Positions 28,253 to 35,262 of a stretch of 35,262 nt of DNA are shown piece by piece. Location: IMG/VR virus record IMGVR_UViG_3300027901_000015, positions 1-35,262 of that record, one strand, 5' to 3'. The DNA comes from a virus. How positions within the stretch are numbered: the stretch's first letter is position 1; every line of letters begins with the position of its first letter. The position numbers were made by a program, and so were the translations under genes. The notes below the pieces were generated by a model, which searched no databases, was not told the DNA's origin, and worked only from the letters and a program-made list of their open reading frames with translations.

Positions 28253-30061
28253 ATGAAAGTATCAATAATAAAAACCTATGACAGTTTAGTTAATTGGATT
28301 ACTGTGGCTAATACCAGTGTTTTCTCATTGGATACTGAATTAGTAGACACTAATTGGTTATCTATGGAGATAGCTGGTATTAGCTTGTGTAATGGTGATT
28401 CAGCTTGCTATATAGACTTATTAGATAATGACCAACAATATCTAATGTTAATAGCTATCAATGATTTATTAGAACATAAGGTGCAAAAAATCATTTATCA
28501 TAATGCACCTTTTGATATGATGGTGTTGCAGAAATATGATTTGAATCTTGTAACAGATTTATTTTGTACTATGACTGCTGCTCATTTAATAGATGAAACT
28601 CAACCTAAAAGTCTAAAGCAATTAGCTATAAAATATCTTCATATTAATGCTAATGATGTAATAGACTTTGAGACTGCATCTGAGAATGGATTTCATACTG
28701 ATAGATTTTATAACTATGCGTTAGATGATGCTATTTGGACGTGGTATTTATATGAGTTATTTGAAAAAGAATTATCTACTCAGAGTTTAGAAGAATTGTT
28801 TTACAATATAGAAATGCCATTTCAATTTTGTTTAATGGACTTAAAGATTAATGGTGCATTAATAGATACCAATGCTCTTAAAAGTTTAAGGGCTAAGGCT
28901 CAACGTATTATAGATACACTTGAATTTGAAATGTATGAAGCAGCCAATATCGAAAAAGATTCTATTAATCTAAATAGTCCACAGCAATTAGTAGAATTAT
29001 TATTCAAATTAGGTGTTAAACTAACAGAGAAAACTGAGCCATCCAAAGTTTATCCAGATGGTGTATATAGTACAGCTAATGATGTGCTTGAGCGAGTTAA
29101 AGACCAACACAGATTTGTTGAATTGTTATTAGAGTACAAAAAAGCTAATAGCTTAATGGTTAAGTTTCTAAAACCATTACCTTTATTTATAGAAGAAGAT
29201 GGTAGAATTCGAGCTAATTTTCATAATACTGTTGCTGTTACTGGTAGACTTTCGTCGACTAAACCTAATTTACAGCAATTACCTAAAGATAATACTGGGC
29301 CACTTCCATTACGTCAAGTTATAATTCCTGCTAAAGGCAGGAAATTAATATGTGCCGATTATTCAGGTCAGGAGTTACGTGTATTAGCTCATGTATCTCA
29401 AGACCCTAATATGATAGACGCTTTCAACAAGAAAATGGATGTGCATCTAATGATTGCTAATATATTCTTTGAATTAAATATTCCTGCTGAGGCTCTCATT
29501 ACATCGCATCCAGACTATAACACTCATAAAAAGAAATTCAAAGTTGAAAGAGACAAGATTAAAACTGTTAACTTTGGGTTAGCATATGGCAAAACAGCTT
29601 ACGGCTTCTCTAAAGATTGGAACATACCTGTACAAGAAGCCCAGGAGTTTATTGATAGTTATTTCGCTAGATTTCCATTACTTAAAAGGGCAATGGATGA
29701 ATGTAAAGAAGAATTACGTAAATATAAAAAAGTGCGTACATTCTTAGGCAGGTATCGTAGATTTAAGTATATTAGTAATAGGGCTATACGGCAAGCATTT
29801 AATCATCTAATCCAGAGTCCGAGTGCAGATATGATGAAAGCAGCAGCAGGACAGTTTAGATATATAATATTAGAACACCCTGAATGGGGTTGTTTATTAG
29901 TATTAAGTGTGCATGATGAATTGGTATATGAAACTAAAGAAGAATATGCTGATGTAGTAGCTAAGGAATTAATAGAAGTTATGGAAAGTGCAGTTAAAAT
30001 AAGTTTACCCATTGAAGTAGATGCTGGAATTGGGGATAATTATGCAGAGGCAAAAATCTAA
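28253..30061 (+). CDS. DNA polymerase, family A, with 3'-5' proofreading domain
   Basis: A 602-residue replicative polymerase. The proofreading domain has all three motifs: FSLDTEL (Asp27, Glu29), YHNAPFDMM (Asp88) and YALDDAIWT (Tyr155, Asp159). The polymerase domain has TGRLSSTKPNLQQLP (330-344), motif A ADYSGQELR with Asp369, motif B RDKIKTVNFGLAYG (Arg433, Lys437, Phe441) and motif C VHDE (His554, Asp555, Glu556). Phe441 is the position that in T7 is Tyr, so it should discriminate against dideoxynucleotides, as E. coli Pol I does. There is no 5' nuclease domain. The ribosome site is weak; the stop lies within the next gene. Confidence 0.96.
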   Translation: MKVSIIKTYDSLVNWITVANTSVFSLDTELVDTNWLSMEIAGISLCNGDSACYIDLLDNDQQYLMLIAINDLLEHKVQKIIYHNAPFDMMVLQKYDLNLVTDLFCTMTAAHLIDETQPKSLKQLAIKYLHINANDVIDFETASENGFHTDRFYNYALDDAIWTWYLYELFEKELSTQSLEELFYNIEMPFQFCLMDLKINGALIDTNALKSLRAKAQRIIDTLEFEMYEAANIEKDSINLNSPQQLVELLFKLGVKLTEKTEPSKVYPDGVYSTANDVLERVKDQHRFVELLLEYKKANSLMVKFLKPLPLFIEEDGRIRANFHNTVAVTGRLSSTKPNLQQLPKDNTGPLPLRQVIIPAKGRKLICADYSGQELRVLAHVSQDPNMIDAFNKKMDVHLMIANIFFELNIPAEALITSHPDYNTHKKKFKVERDKIKTVNFGLAYGKTAYGFSKDWNIPVQEAQEFIDSYFARFPLLKRAMDECKEELRKYKKVRTFLGRYRRFKYISNRAIRQAFNHLIQSPSADMMKAAAGQFRYIILEHPEWGCLLVLSVHDELVYETKEEYADVVAKELIEVMESAVKISLPIEVDAGIGDNYAEAKI

Positions 30062-30203
30062 AACTAAAGTAGTACATTGTAAAAAAGAACCTTATGATGT
30101 GTATATAGGTAGACCATCTAAGTTTGGTAATCCTTTCAAAAGATGTTGGTGTAAACCTAAAGCTTGTCATGGTGATGTAATTGTAGAATATTTAGAGGGC
30201 TAA
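30042..30203 (+). CDS. Shortened DUF4326 protein
   Basis: A 53-residue protein from the ATG at 30042. It joins the two ends of the DUF4326 domain: VVHCKKEPYDVYIGRPSKFGNPF at the N-terminus and RCWCKPKACHGDVIVEYLEG at the C-terminus. In the family as I know it these are separated by some 40-45 residues (a conserved Arg/Tyr helical middle), so an internal in-frame deletion is likely. All the Cys and His that could bind metal remain. GGGG lies upstream of the ATG, inside the polymerase gene. Function of the family is unknown. Confidence 0.7.
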   Translation: MQRQKSKTKVVHCKKEPYDVYIGRPSKFGNPFKRCWCKPKACHGDVIVEYLEG

Positions 30204-30204
30204 T

Positions 30205-30378
30205 ATGAGGGATGTACCTAGAAAATATAGAAAATTACAGCAAAGAGCCATGAAATATACGGGTAGAAAGGCTAAAATCAGGCTTTTTTGCTTAGAGTGC
30301 TGTGCTTATGATGGTAAGGAAGTGGAAAAATGTACGGATAAAGACTGTATTTTCTATAACATAAGGAAAACAGGTTGA
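30205..30378 (+). CDS. 57-residue cysteine-rich conserved phage protein
   Basis: MRDVPRKYRKLQQRAMKYTG then IRLFCLECCAYDGKEVEKCTDKDCIFYNIR. The pattern C-LEC-x7-EV-x2-C-x4-C-x-(F/L)-Y-x2-R is a small zinc-binding type found in many phage replication regions (recalled, not searched). It follows the DUF4326 gene with GAGGG upstream. The role is unknown; nucleic-acid binding is likely. Confidence 0.7.
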   Translation: MRDVPRKYRKLQQRAMKYTGRKAKIRLFCLECCAYDGKEVEKCTDKDCIFYNIRKTG

Positions 30379-30445
30379 ACGGTTGGAGATAATGGCTAAT
30401 TACCCCCAAAAAGTATCGAAAAAGCACTAGTTTTAGGAGATAAAA

Positions 30446-30934
30446 ATGGATATGACATACTTAATACAACCGCCTAAAAGATGGACATTTGAGCAGCCTA
30501 AATTAAAGCAATGGGTTGAATCGTGGTGTGGTGGTAATATATTAAATCTATTTGCTGGTAAAATAAGGCTTAATGTACCTGAAACAAGAGTAGATATTAG
30601 TGGAGAATTTAAGCCTGATTATATTTCTGATGCTTATGATTTTGTAAATATGGCTATAGATATTAAGTTAAAATTTAATACTATTATATTAGACCCGCCA
30701 TACAATCTACGTAAAGCAAGAGAAAAATATAACGGTAAATATATAGGCTCGTTTACTAAGATTAAAAATCTATTGCCACAAATACTTGAGCCTGGGGGCA
30801 GGGTTATTACATTAGGCTATGATACTGTAGGCATGTCTAAAAGCAGAGGGTTTGAAAAAATAGCTATATGTGTAGTCTGTCATAATGGAGACCACAATGA
30901 TACATTATGTGTAGTAGAAAGATTTGTAAAATGA
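30446..30934 (+). CDS. Small DPPY-type adenine-methyltransferase-like protein
   Basis: A 162-residue Rossmann-fold protein. NILNLFAGK (31-39) is the AdoMet-binding loop, RVDIS (48-52) supplies the acidic ribose ligand, and IILDPPYN (80-87) is the catalytic DPPY of amino-methyltransferases. GGRVITLGYD forms a later strand. It lacks the target-recognition domain of a full DNA methylase. It could methylate phage DNA against restriction, or another amino group. TAGGAG precedes the ATG; the TGA overlaps the next start by four bases. Confidence 0.75.
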   Translation: MDMTYLIQPPKRWTFEQPKLKQWVESWCGGNILNLFAGKIRLNVPETRVDISGEFKPDYISDAYDFVNMAIDIKLKFNTIILDPPYNLRKAREKYNGKYIGSFTKIKNLLPQILEPGGRVITLGYDTVGMSKSRGFEKIAICVVCHNGDHNDTLCVVERFVK

Positions 30935-31029
30935 ATGACTGTACCATAAAAGAGAATATTATAGTAGCTTTATGCATGACCTATATTGTGTGGTGGATAT
31001 TTAAGCTATGCAGGAGATTAAAGAAATGA
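30931..31029 (+). CDS. 32-residue single-span membrane peptide
   Basis: One hydrophobic span (IIVALCMTYIVWWIF) flanked by a polar start and a basic end (KLCRRLKK), so the C-terminus should face the cytoplasm. ATGA overlaps tie it to both neighbours. Its chain of tiny membrane proteins resembles small lysis or membrane-stress genes of phages, with no direct proof. Confidence 0.5.
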   Translation: MNDCTIKENIIVALCMTYIVWWIFKLCRRLKK

Positions 31030-31196
31030 CTTGGTGGATATTAGGATATATTATTATAGGAATATTATTTACACTATTAGGTAAAATATGTGAAATGGGT
31101 AAAATGCCTATAATATGCTGGTTAATTTTTATTGGTATGTGGCCTATAATGTTATTGGGGTTAATAATTTATATATTATGTGAGATAGAAATATGA
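31026..31196 (+). CDS. 56-residue two-span membrane protein
   Basis: Start taken at 31026 for the ATGA coupling and the AGGAG nine bases before; a start at 31008 is possible. Two hydrophobic spans (about 3-19 and 29-52) with a short charged loop (KICEMGKMP), the size and layout of small holins. No lysin gene is in view to support that. It is coupled to the next gene. Confidence 0.55.
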   Translation: MTWWILGYIIIGILFTLLGKICEMGKMPIICWLIFIGMWPIMLLGLIIYILCEIEI

Positions 31197-31369
31197 GACG
31201 AATAACTTGTGTTATATGTGGAAACAGAAGAAAGCCGTGGTGGGATAATGTTCGTGGCTACGGTATTGTTAGGAAAACAAGGAAACGATATTTTGATTTA
31301 GAATTAAAGGTAATACCACTACGTAAAAATATATGTTGGAAGTGTGCAGTTAAGGAATTAATACTATGA
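31193..31369 (+). CDS. 58-residue basic zinc-finger protein
   Basis: CVICGNRRKPWWDN at the start and ICWKCAVKE at the end give two CxxC pairs that enclose a very basic middle (GIVRKTRKRYFDLEL). ATGA overlaps join it to both neighbours. Probably nucleic-acid binding; no family recognised. Confidence 0.6.
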   Translation: MRRITCVICGNRRKPWWDNVRGYGIVRKTRKRYFDLELKVIPLRKNICWKCAVKELIL

Positions 31370-31449
31370 TATGGTTTTTGTTGCCATTAATAATGTACTC
31401 GATGTGTTTGATAATAATATGGTTATGTGAAGGGAGTGATAAAAAATGA
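31366..31449 (+). CDS. 27-residue single-span membrane peptide
   Basis: A hydrophobic core (IWFLLPLIMYSMCLIIIWL) with a short charged end (CEGSDKK). It overlaps both neighbours through ATGA junctions, which favours real translation despite its size. Third membrane peptide in this small cluster. Confidence 0.45.
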   Translation: MIWFLLPLIMYSMCLIIIWLCEGSDKK

Positions 31450-31613
31450 AAGCATTTGAAGAATGGTTTTATAATAAGTATGACGATAACCATAGAAAAA
31501 ATGGTAGAGAAGAGGGGTGGAAAGCAGCTTTGGAATGGGTTTTAAGTAAAGTTGAAGTTTCAAATTCAGATGGAAGTATTATACAATATATCAAAGATGA
31601 ATTAAAAGATTGA
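31446..31613 (+). CDS. Hypothetical 55-residue protein
   Basis: Acidic, helical, with WFYNKYDD and GWKAALEWVLSK, the Trp-rich kind of sequence seen in small phage proteins with an EEGWKAALEW phrase. AAGGGAGT precedes the ATG within the previous gene. It is the last gene before the terminator at 31634. Confidence 0.6.
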   Translation: MKAFEEWFYNKYDDNHRKNGREEGWKAALEWVLSKVEVSNSDGSIIQYIKDELKD

Positions 31614-31633
31614 ATTATTTACCTCTTTATTAC

Positions 31634-31672
31634 GGGCGGGTTTCTTGTCAGGGTTACTCGCCCTTTCTTTTT
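31634..31672 (+). terminator. Intrinsic terminator of the rightward operon
   Basis: GGGCGGGT (31634-31641) pairs with ACTCGCCC (31656-31663), eight pairs with one G-T, followed by TTTCTTTTT. It lies 20 bases after the last coupled gene and is the strongest intrinsic terminator in the window. Confidence 0.8.
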
Positions 31673-31683
31673 AGGAGAATATT

Positions 31684-31860
31684 ATGGTCAATAAGATAGA
31701 TAGAATAATAGCAAAAGTAATAAATGATTTCAAATTTGATTGTGACGATGTAAATTGGTGCTTAAAGTTTTACAAAAATAAAATTGAAGAAGTGAGAAAC
31801 AATATATTATCAGTAATAGCACATGATTTACAATCTAAGTATCCATTTATGAAAGATTAA
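31684..31860 (+). CDS. Hypothetical 58-residue protein beyond the terminator
   Basis: AGGAG sits six bases before the ATG, directly after the terminator's T run, so the gene would need read-through. Helical, charged (KIDRIIAKVINDFKFD, then FYKNKIEEVRNNIL). Its TAA overlaps the TAA of the convergent minus-strand gene in TTAA. Unknown. Confidence 0.6.
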   Translation: MVNKIDRIIAKVINDFKFDCDDVNWCLKFYKNKIEEVRNNILSVIAHDLQSKYPFMKD

Positions 31861-32027
31861 TTTTTCTGTTTTCTAAGTATGATTACTAACAAAGCTGTAA
31901 CCAGACCACCTACTATGCCGAGCATAGACATACCAAACAAAAAGTGATGGTGTAAGTGATTAGTAAGCAATTCATATATTAAATCTACACGTTCACATAA
32001 TTGTATTAGGATTTCATGGTCTGACAT
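31857..32027 (-). CDS. 56-residue membrane protein at the end of the late operon
   Basis: An N-terminal amphipathic helix with a His-rich end (IQLCERVDLIYELLTNHLHHH), then one membrane span (MLGIVGGLVTALLVIIL) and a basic tail RKQKN. It starts on the last base of the large internal-protein gene. It faces the rightward operon end to end, sharing four bases at the stop. It may be a holin or spanin-like piece, or a virion membrane component. Confidence 0.55.
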   Translation of the reverse strand: MSDHEILIQLCERVDLIYELLTNHLHHHFLFGMSMLGIVGGLVTALLVIILRKQKN

Positions 32028-35000
32028 TATAATCTTTGTATCCTTTCCAAATCCTCAAGCTGTGCTTTATTCACAATCTGTTGACGTGCAGCAGCTTTAA
32101 TCTCTTCCATAATTCTATTAATAATTTCTACACGTATTGGTGCTGGCATTTCCTTCCATAAATTACTTCTAACAAAGTTAGTTAAAACTTCTTTATATAA
32201 CTTCTTAGTAGTATTAAAATATTCATCAAATCTCTGCTCATTCAAAAACCAATCTTGAGCAATCTTTCTACTAATACCACTAACAGGAACGTTGATAGCA
32301 TCTAATTCTTGGCGTACATCAGCAGGTAAGGCATTATATAGTTTCTTACGTGTTTTCTCCCTTTGTTGTGCTAATCTAGATAGAAAGTCAAAGTTGGTTC
32401 TATCAAAAGCATACTGTCTTTCTTTTATTTCTACATCAGGAAATTCAGTACGCATATAATCTTGTATATCCTGCCCTAAATCATCCCATCTTTCACCAAA
32501 TACTTGCATAGATAATCTATTCTTGTATTGCATTAATTGAGCACCTGGACTAGCCGGATATGTTTGTACTCCAACACCGAAGAAACCAAGTGGTAACGCT
32601 CTAGCACCTGCTCTAAAGCCTTGGTATCTAATAGCATCCATTATATCTTGTATTACAAAGGGAATAAATCTATGCCAGAATTGTTCCATTGTACTATTAG
32701 CATCTAATCCAACATAATCACCATAAAAGGTTTGACCACGTATTACATCCAAAGCATAGGCAGGAGCAGGGCCAAGTTTTGATTGAAAGAATGTAATAAG
32801 TGTATCTCTCCACTCAGCAGGTATAACTCTGCCAGCTTGTGTTTTTATTTCACCAGATGCTAGTCTCATAAATAATCTAGCAATAGGTAAGTAACCGCCC
32901 CAAAAATCTATACGTTGTTTTCCTATACGTATTTTACCAAAGTCAGTAGAACGCCAATCTCTTTCTACATGAACACCAGGTACTAAACTCATTGAACCTA
33001 ATATACCCATATTAACAGCAAAAGCTGATGTCATATGATATACAAGTATTTTACGTGCTGCCCATGATAGTGAGGGATTAAGTATATCAGTAAAGGTTCT
33101 TACTCTAGCTTCTAATAGACGTGGTGCAAAGAACACAGCATTAAGAGCAGGAGCTAATCTGCCTAATCTCTTAGCATCACCTTCACCAGTAAGAATATCT
33201 ACAACATGCCCTAAGTCGTTCCATTGTTTATCAGAAGTATACCTGCCCTTACGTTGCTCTGCTATTTGTAGCATCTTCTCACCACGTATTAGATTGCCAC
33301 CAAGAGCATAAGCACGTTCACTTCTTTTAACTCCAGGTACTTCACCAGCTATTTTAGAAGCAAATCTTTCTGTCCCTGTAATATAACCTGCACCTTCACC
33401 CCACCTATTCCATCTAATATATTTTTGTAACCCACCAGCTTCATCAAGCCTAGTTAGCATATCTTTTTCAACAGTACGAGCGGTGGATTCGTCCCTAAGT
33501 AACAAATTCCAATCTCTTACTAAGCCCTTAAACCATATCTTAGGACTACCTATCATAGTAATATTCTGTCTACCTGTACGTGATAAGTCCATTGATGCAG
33601 CAGTAGCTTTAGGAAGTGATAAATAATCAATAAAAGATTCACCACCTTTATCTCTAAGTTGTTTCATCTCCTTAAGTTTATTAGCTATATTATCACCCCA
33701 AGCTTTACGAGCATATTCTATCTCATGGTCTCTAAATATTTCTCCATCTTCATAAAGTCTTTTAAGTGCATCAGCTAATTTTACTGCTTCAAAGTCAGAG
33801 AGTTTTTGATTGGTTCTTATTTCATCATTTAGTATTTCATATGATTCAACAGGTAAACTTTCTTTAAGTGGAGTAATTCCTAATTTTGTATACTGTCCTT
33901 TAAGTGCACGTTTAGCTTCATATAACCAATCACCTTTATCAAACTCTCTACGTATTCTACGTACTTGACCAGCACGCACACCTTTTTCTTTTCCTCTTAA
34001 TTTCTGTTGTTTAGCATAAGTTACTAAAGATTCTTCAAGAGCTATATCCAATTTAGCAGCAGGAGTATTTACATCTTCTACTTTAATTATAGATTTAGAT
34101 TCAGCAGCTTTTTTTGCAGCTTCCATTTCAGCCGTAATATCATTAGCTGTAAATCCAATACCTGCTTCTAGTGCTGCACCTGGAAGTGGTAATAAAGCAA
34201 ATCCTTTAAGAGCACCTTTACCAACTTCATATAAACGCTTTTGTGTTTCCTTATCTGTAGTAGCTTCAAATATAGTATTAGCAGTATTAAGAGCTAGCTC
34301 TGCTGTACTTCTAAGATAAGATGGACTAACGTGTATGCCTTCTCTTTGTAATTCTTTAGCAGTTTTTTCTGCAGATATTTGTATAATCTCTTGCCCTAAT
34401 TCCTCTGCCACTTCTTTACCAAGTGTAGTACCATAGGTCTTAAATGCTTTAGCTAATACTTCTAATATAGGTGCTTGAACAGCACTCATTACTTTTTTCT
34501 TAACATCTAAAGTAAGACCTTTTAATTGTAAAGTTTCTATAAGAGCATATGGTATACCAGCTATATGAGCAACTTCCTGAGCTATATCAGGATTAACCCC
34601 ACTCTCTACCATTTCTGCAAACATACCACCAACGCCTTCTTTATATGCAAATAAAGTAGAGCCAGCAGCAGAAGCAAACTTAAACCCAACACGAGCACCT
34701 GTACCTACAGTTACAGCTTCCTCTCCAATAGTAGGTATTGCTACACCTACAACAGCACCCCCTATGCCACCAGCAGCAGCACCAGCTAAACCAGCAGCAC
34801 CACCACGTTTAGCAGCTTCAAATAGTTGACCAGAAGTTTTAGCAGCAGCATAGATTAAATCAGATAGTAATCCACCTTCAATTGGATTTAATGCTTCATT
34901 GAGTCTAGTTTTACGCCGTACAATTAATGCACCCTCTAAATCCTCAGTAGGGTCAATCATAGCATTATATACACCAACATTAGCTAATACACTATTTTGT

Positions 35001-35137
35001 CCACGTTGAAAAGAATCTACAATTCTACCAAAGAATCCATGTTCAAGTGGATTATCACCTAATTCTTCACCTAAGTCAGCAAAACCACCAGTAGGTGTAA
35101 TTGAAGATAAAGTACCTAAGTCTGAAAAATCAGCCAT
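32027..35137 (-). CDS. Large internal virion (ejection) protein
   Basis: A 1036-residue protein. Residues 105-140 are Ala/Gly-rich and hydrophobic (AAGLAGAAAGGIGGAVVGVA), like a membrane-inserting segment, and the body is helical and charged. The stretch around residues 660-860 (for example LAPALNAVFFAPRLLEARVRTFTDILNPSLSWAARK, and FFQSKLGPAPAYALDVIRGQTF) is of the kind seen in large proteins at the end of phage structural operons and in polyvalent proteins. The likely role is in the head core or tail, ejected with DNA. No lytic transglycosylase or peptidase motif was noticed. CAG-rich codons for Ala and Gln are absent; codon use matches neighbours. Confidence 0.72.
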   Translation of the reverse strand: MADFSDLGTLSSITPTGGFADLGEELGDNPLEHGFFGRIVDSFQRGQNSVLANVGVYNAMIDPTEDLEGALIVRRKTRLNEALNPIEGGLLSDLIYAAAKTSGQLFEAAKRGGAAGLAGAAAGGIGGAVVGVAIPTIGEEAVTVGTGARVGFKFASAAGSTLFAYKEGVGGMFAEMVESGVNPDIAQEVAHIAGIPYALIETLQLKGLTLDVKKKVMSAVQAPILEVLAKAFKTYGTTLGKEVAEELGQEIIQISAEKTAKELQREGIHVSPSYLRSTAELALNTANTIFEATTDKETQKRLYEVGKGALKGFALLPLPGAALEAGIGFTANDITAEMEAAKKAAESKSIIKVEDVNTPAAKLDIALEESLVTYAKQQKLRGKEKGVRAGQVRRIRREFDKGDWLYEAKRALKGQYTKLGITPLKESLPVESYEILNDEIRTNQKLSDFEAVKLADALKRLYEDGEIFRDHEIEYARKAWGDNIANKLKEMKQLRDKGGESFIDYLSLPKATAASMDLSRTGRQNITMIGSPKIWFKGLVRDWNLLLRDESTARTVEKDMLTRLDEAGGLQKYIRWNRWGEGAGYITGTERFASKIAGEVPGVKRSERAYALGGNLIRGEKMLQIAEQRKGRYTSDKQWNDLGHVVDILTGEGDAKRLGRLAPALNAVFFAPRLLEARVRTFTDILNPSLSWAARKILVYHMTSAFAVNMGILGSMSLVPGVHVERDWRSTDFGKIRIGKQRIDFWGGYLPIARLFMRLASGEIKTQAGRVIPAEWRDTLITFFQSKLGPAPAYALDVIRGQTFYGDYVGLDANSTMEQFWHRFIPFVIQDIMDAIRYQGFRAGARALPLGFFGVGVQTYPASPGAQLMQYKNRLSMQVFGERWDDLGQDIQDYMRTEFPDVEIKERQYAFDRTNFDFLSRLAQQREKTRKKLYNALPADVRQELDAINVPVSGISRKIAQDWFLNEQRFDEYFNTTKKLYKEVLTNFVRSNLWKEMPAPIRVEIINRIMEEIKAAARQQIVNKAQLEDLERIQRL

Positions 35138-35158
35138 TATAAATATTCCTTAAATTTA

Positions 35159-35262
35159 TTATCTTCTAATCTTAAATCCAGGAGCTTCACCAGGCTTTAG
35201 AAAATAATAAAATGGACTCTTTCTAATTCTCTCTTCTTTTTTCTGCTTAAGATATTCTGTAC
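35159..35262 (-). CDS. Partial gene, C-terminal 33 residues
   Basis: The end of a leftward gene that enters from the right edge. It reads basic at first (EYLKQKKEERIRKSPFYYF) and ends LKPGEAPGFKIRR. It lies 21 bases before the ATG of the large internal protein, so it belongs to the same operon. Too little remains to name it. Confidence 0.6.
   Translation of the reverse strand, partial: TEYLKQKKEERIRKSPFYYFLKPGEAPGFKIRR

Noticed and set aside
26667-30061. 2-aminoadenine (Z) genome cluster
   Set aside because: Only the diphosphohydrolase-like gene is present; PurZ is not in the window, and the family is also common in phages with normal DNA.
1-35262. Prophage integration functions (integrase, attachment core)
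   Set aside because: No recombinase motif or tRNA-derived repeat was seen in this window; the rest of the genome is not visible.

Overview
The window is part of the genome of a tailed double-stranded DNA bacteriophage with a very AT-rich, densely packed genome. The evidence is a small/large terminase pair, a portal protein, a very large internal-virion-type protein and a complete replication set (family A DNA polymerase, DnaB-type helicase, DnaG-type primase, SSB, annealing protein and nucleases). The standard bacterial code fits: long reading frames are open and TGA, TAA and TAG all act as stops. Ribosome binding sites are of AGGAG/AAAGGA type and three near-consensus sigma70-type promoters are visible, so early transcription probably uses host RNA polymerase. 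No phage RNA polymerase, integrase or obvious lysin is present here. The host cannot be named from the sequence. The 1036-residue internal protein points weakly to a podovirus-like virion.

Layout. (1) 1-7735, minus strand: head and packaging genes read leftward, in the order zinc-finger ORF, small terminase, large terminase, portal, a membrane-anchored trypsin-like protease, then eight small proteins, most of them joined by ATGA/TAATG overlaps, and a gene cut by the left edge. (2) 7736-8251: a divergent control region with a perfect TTGACA-17-TATAAT promoter to the right and a terminator-like hairpin in front of the leftward genes. (3) 8252-10061, plus: an HTH/HNH-like protein and six small early proteins. 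(4) 10062-10790: a gene-free, repeat-rich stretch that is the best candidate for a replication origin or control region. (5) 10660-11830: a compositionally distinct cassette with two near-identical promoter-plus-hairpin leaders. (6) 11848-14121: small proteins, a structured noncoding segment and an alanine-repeat protein. (7) 14251-17962: two zinc-finger amidoligase-like proteins and a class II glutamine amidotransferase with C-terminal zinc ribbons. (8) 17979-31860, plus: recombination and replication genes, nucleotide-pool enzymes, a DPPY methyltransferase-like protein and a run of tiny membrane proteins. (9) 31857-35262, minus: a small membrane protein, the giant internal protein and a gene cut by the right edge.

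The two minus-strand blocks both read leftward and could be one late operon if the genome is circular or circularly permuted, with 31857 as its distal end. That is inference. Replication logic: the primase (23734) and helicase (22482) would start synthesis for the PolA-type polymerase (28253). SSB (20934), the Rad52-like annealing protein (19779) and the PD-(D/E)XK nuclease (18427) form a recombination set. The dATP/dGTP diphosphohydrolase-like protein (26667) and a DUF4406-like protein (27038) would act on nucleotides.

The most unusual material is the amidoligase/amidotransferase locus, the duplicated promoter plus a hairpin leader whose stem covaries around an identical 18-nt loop, two other strongly structured noncoding segments (13086-13209 and 25087-25230), and the GTCC-box repeat array.
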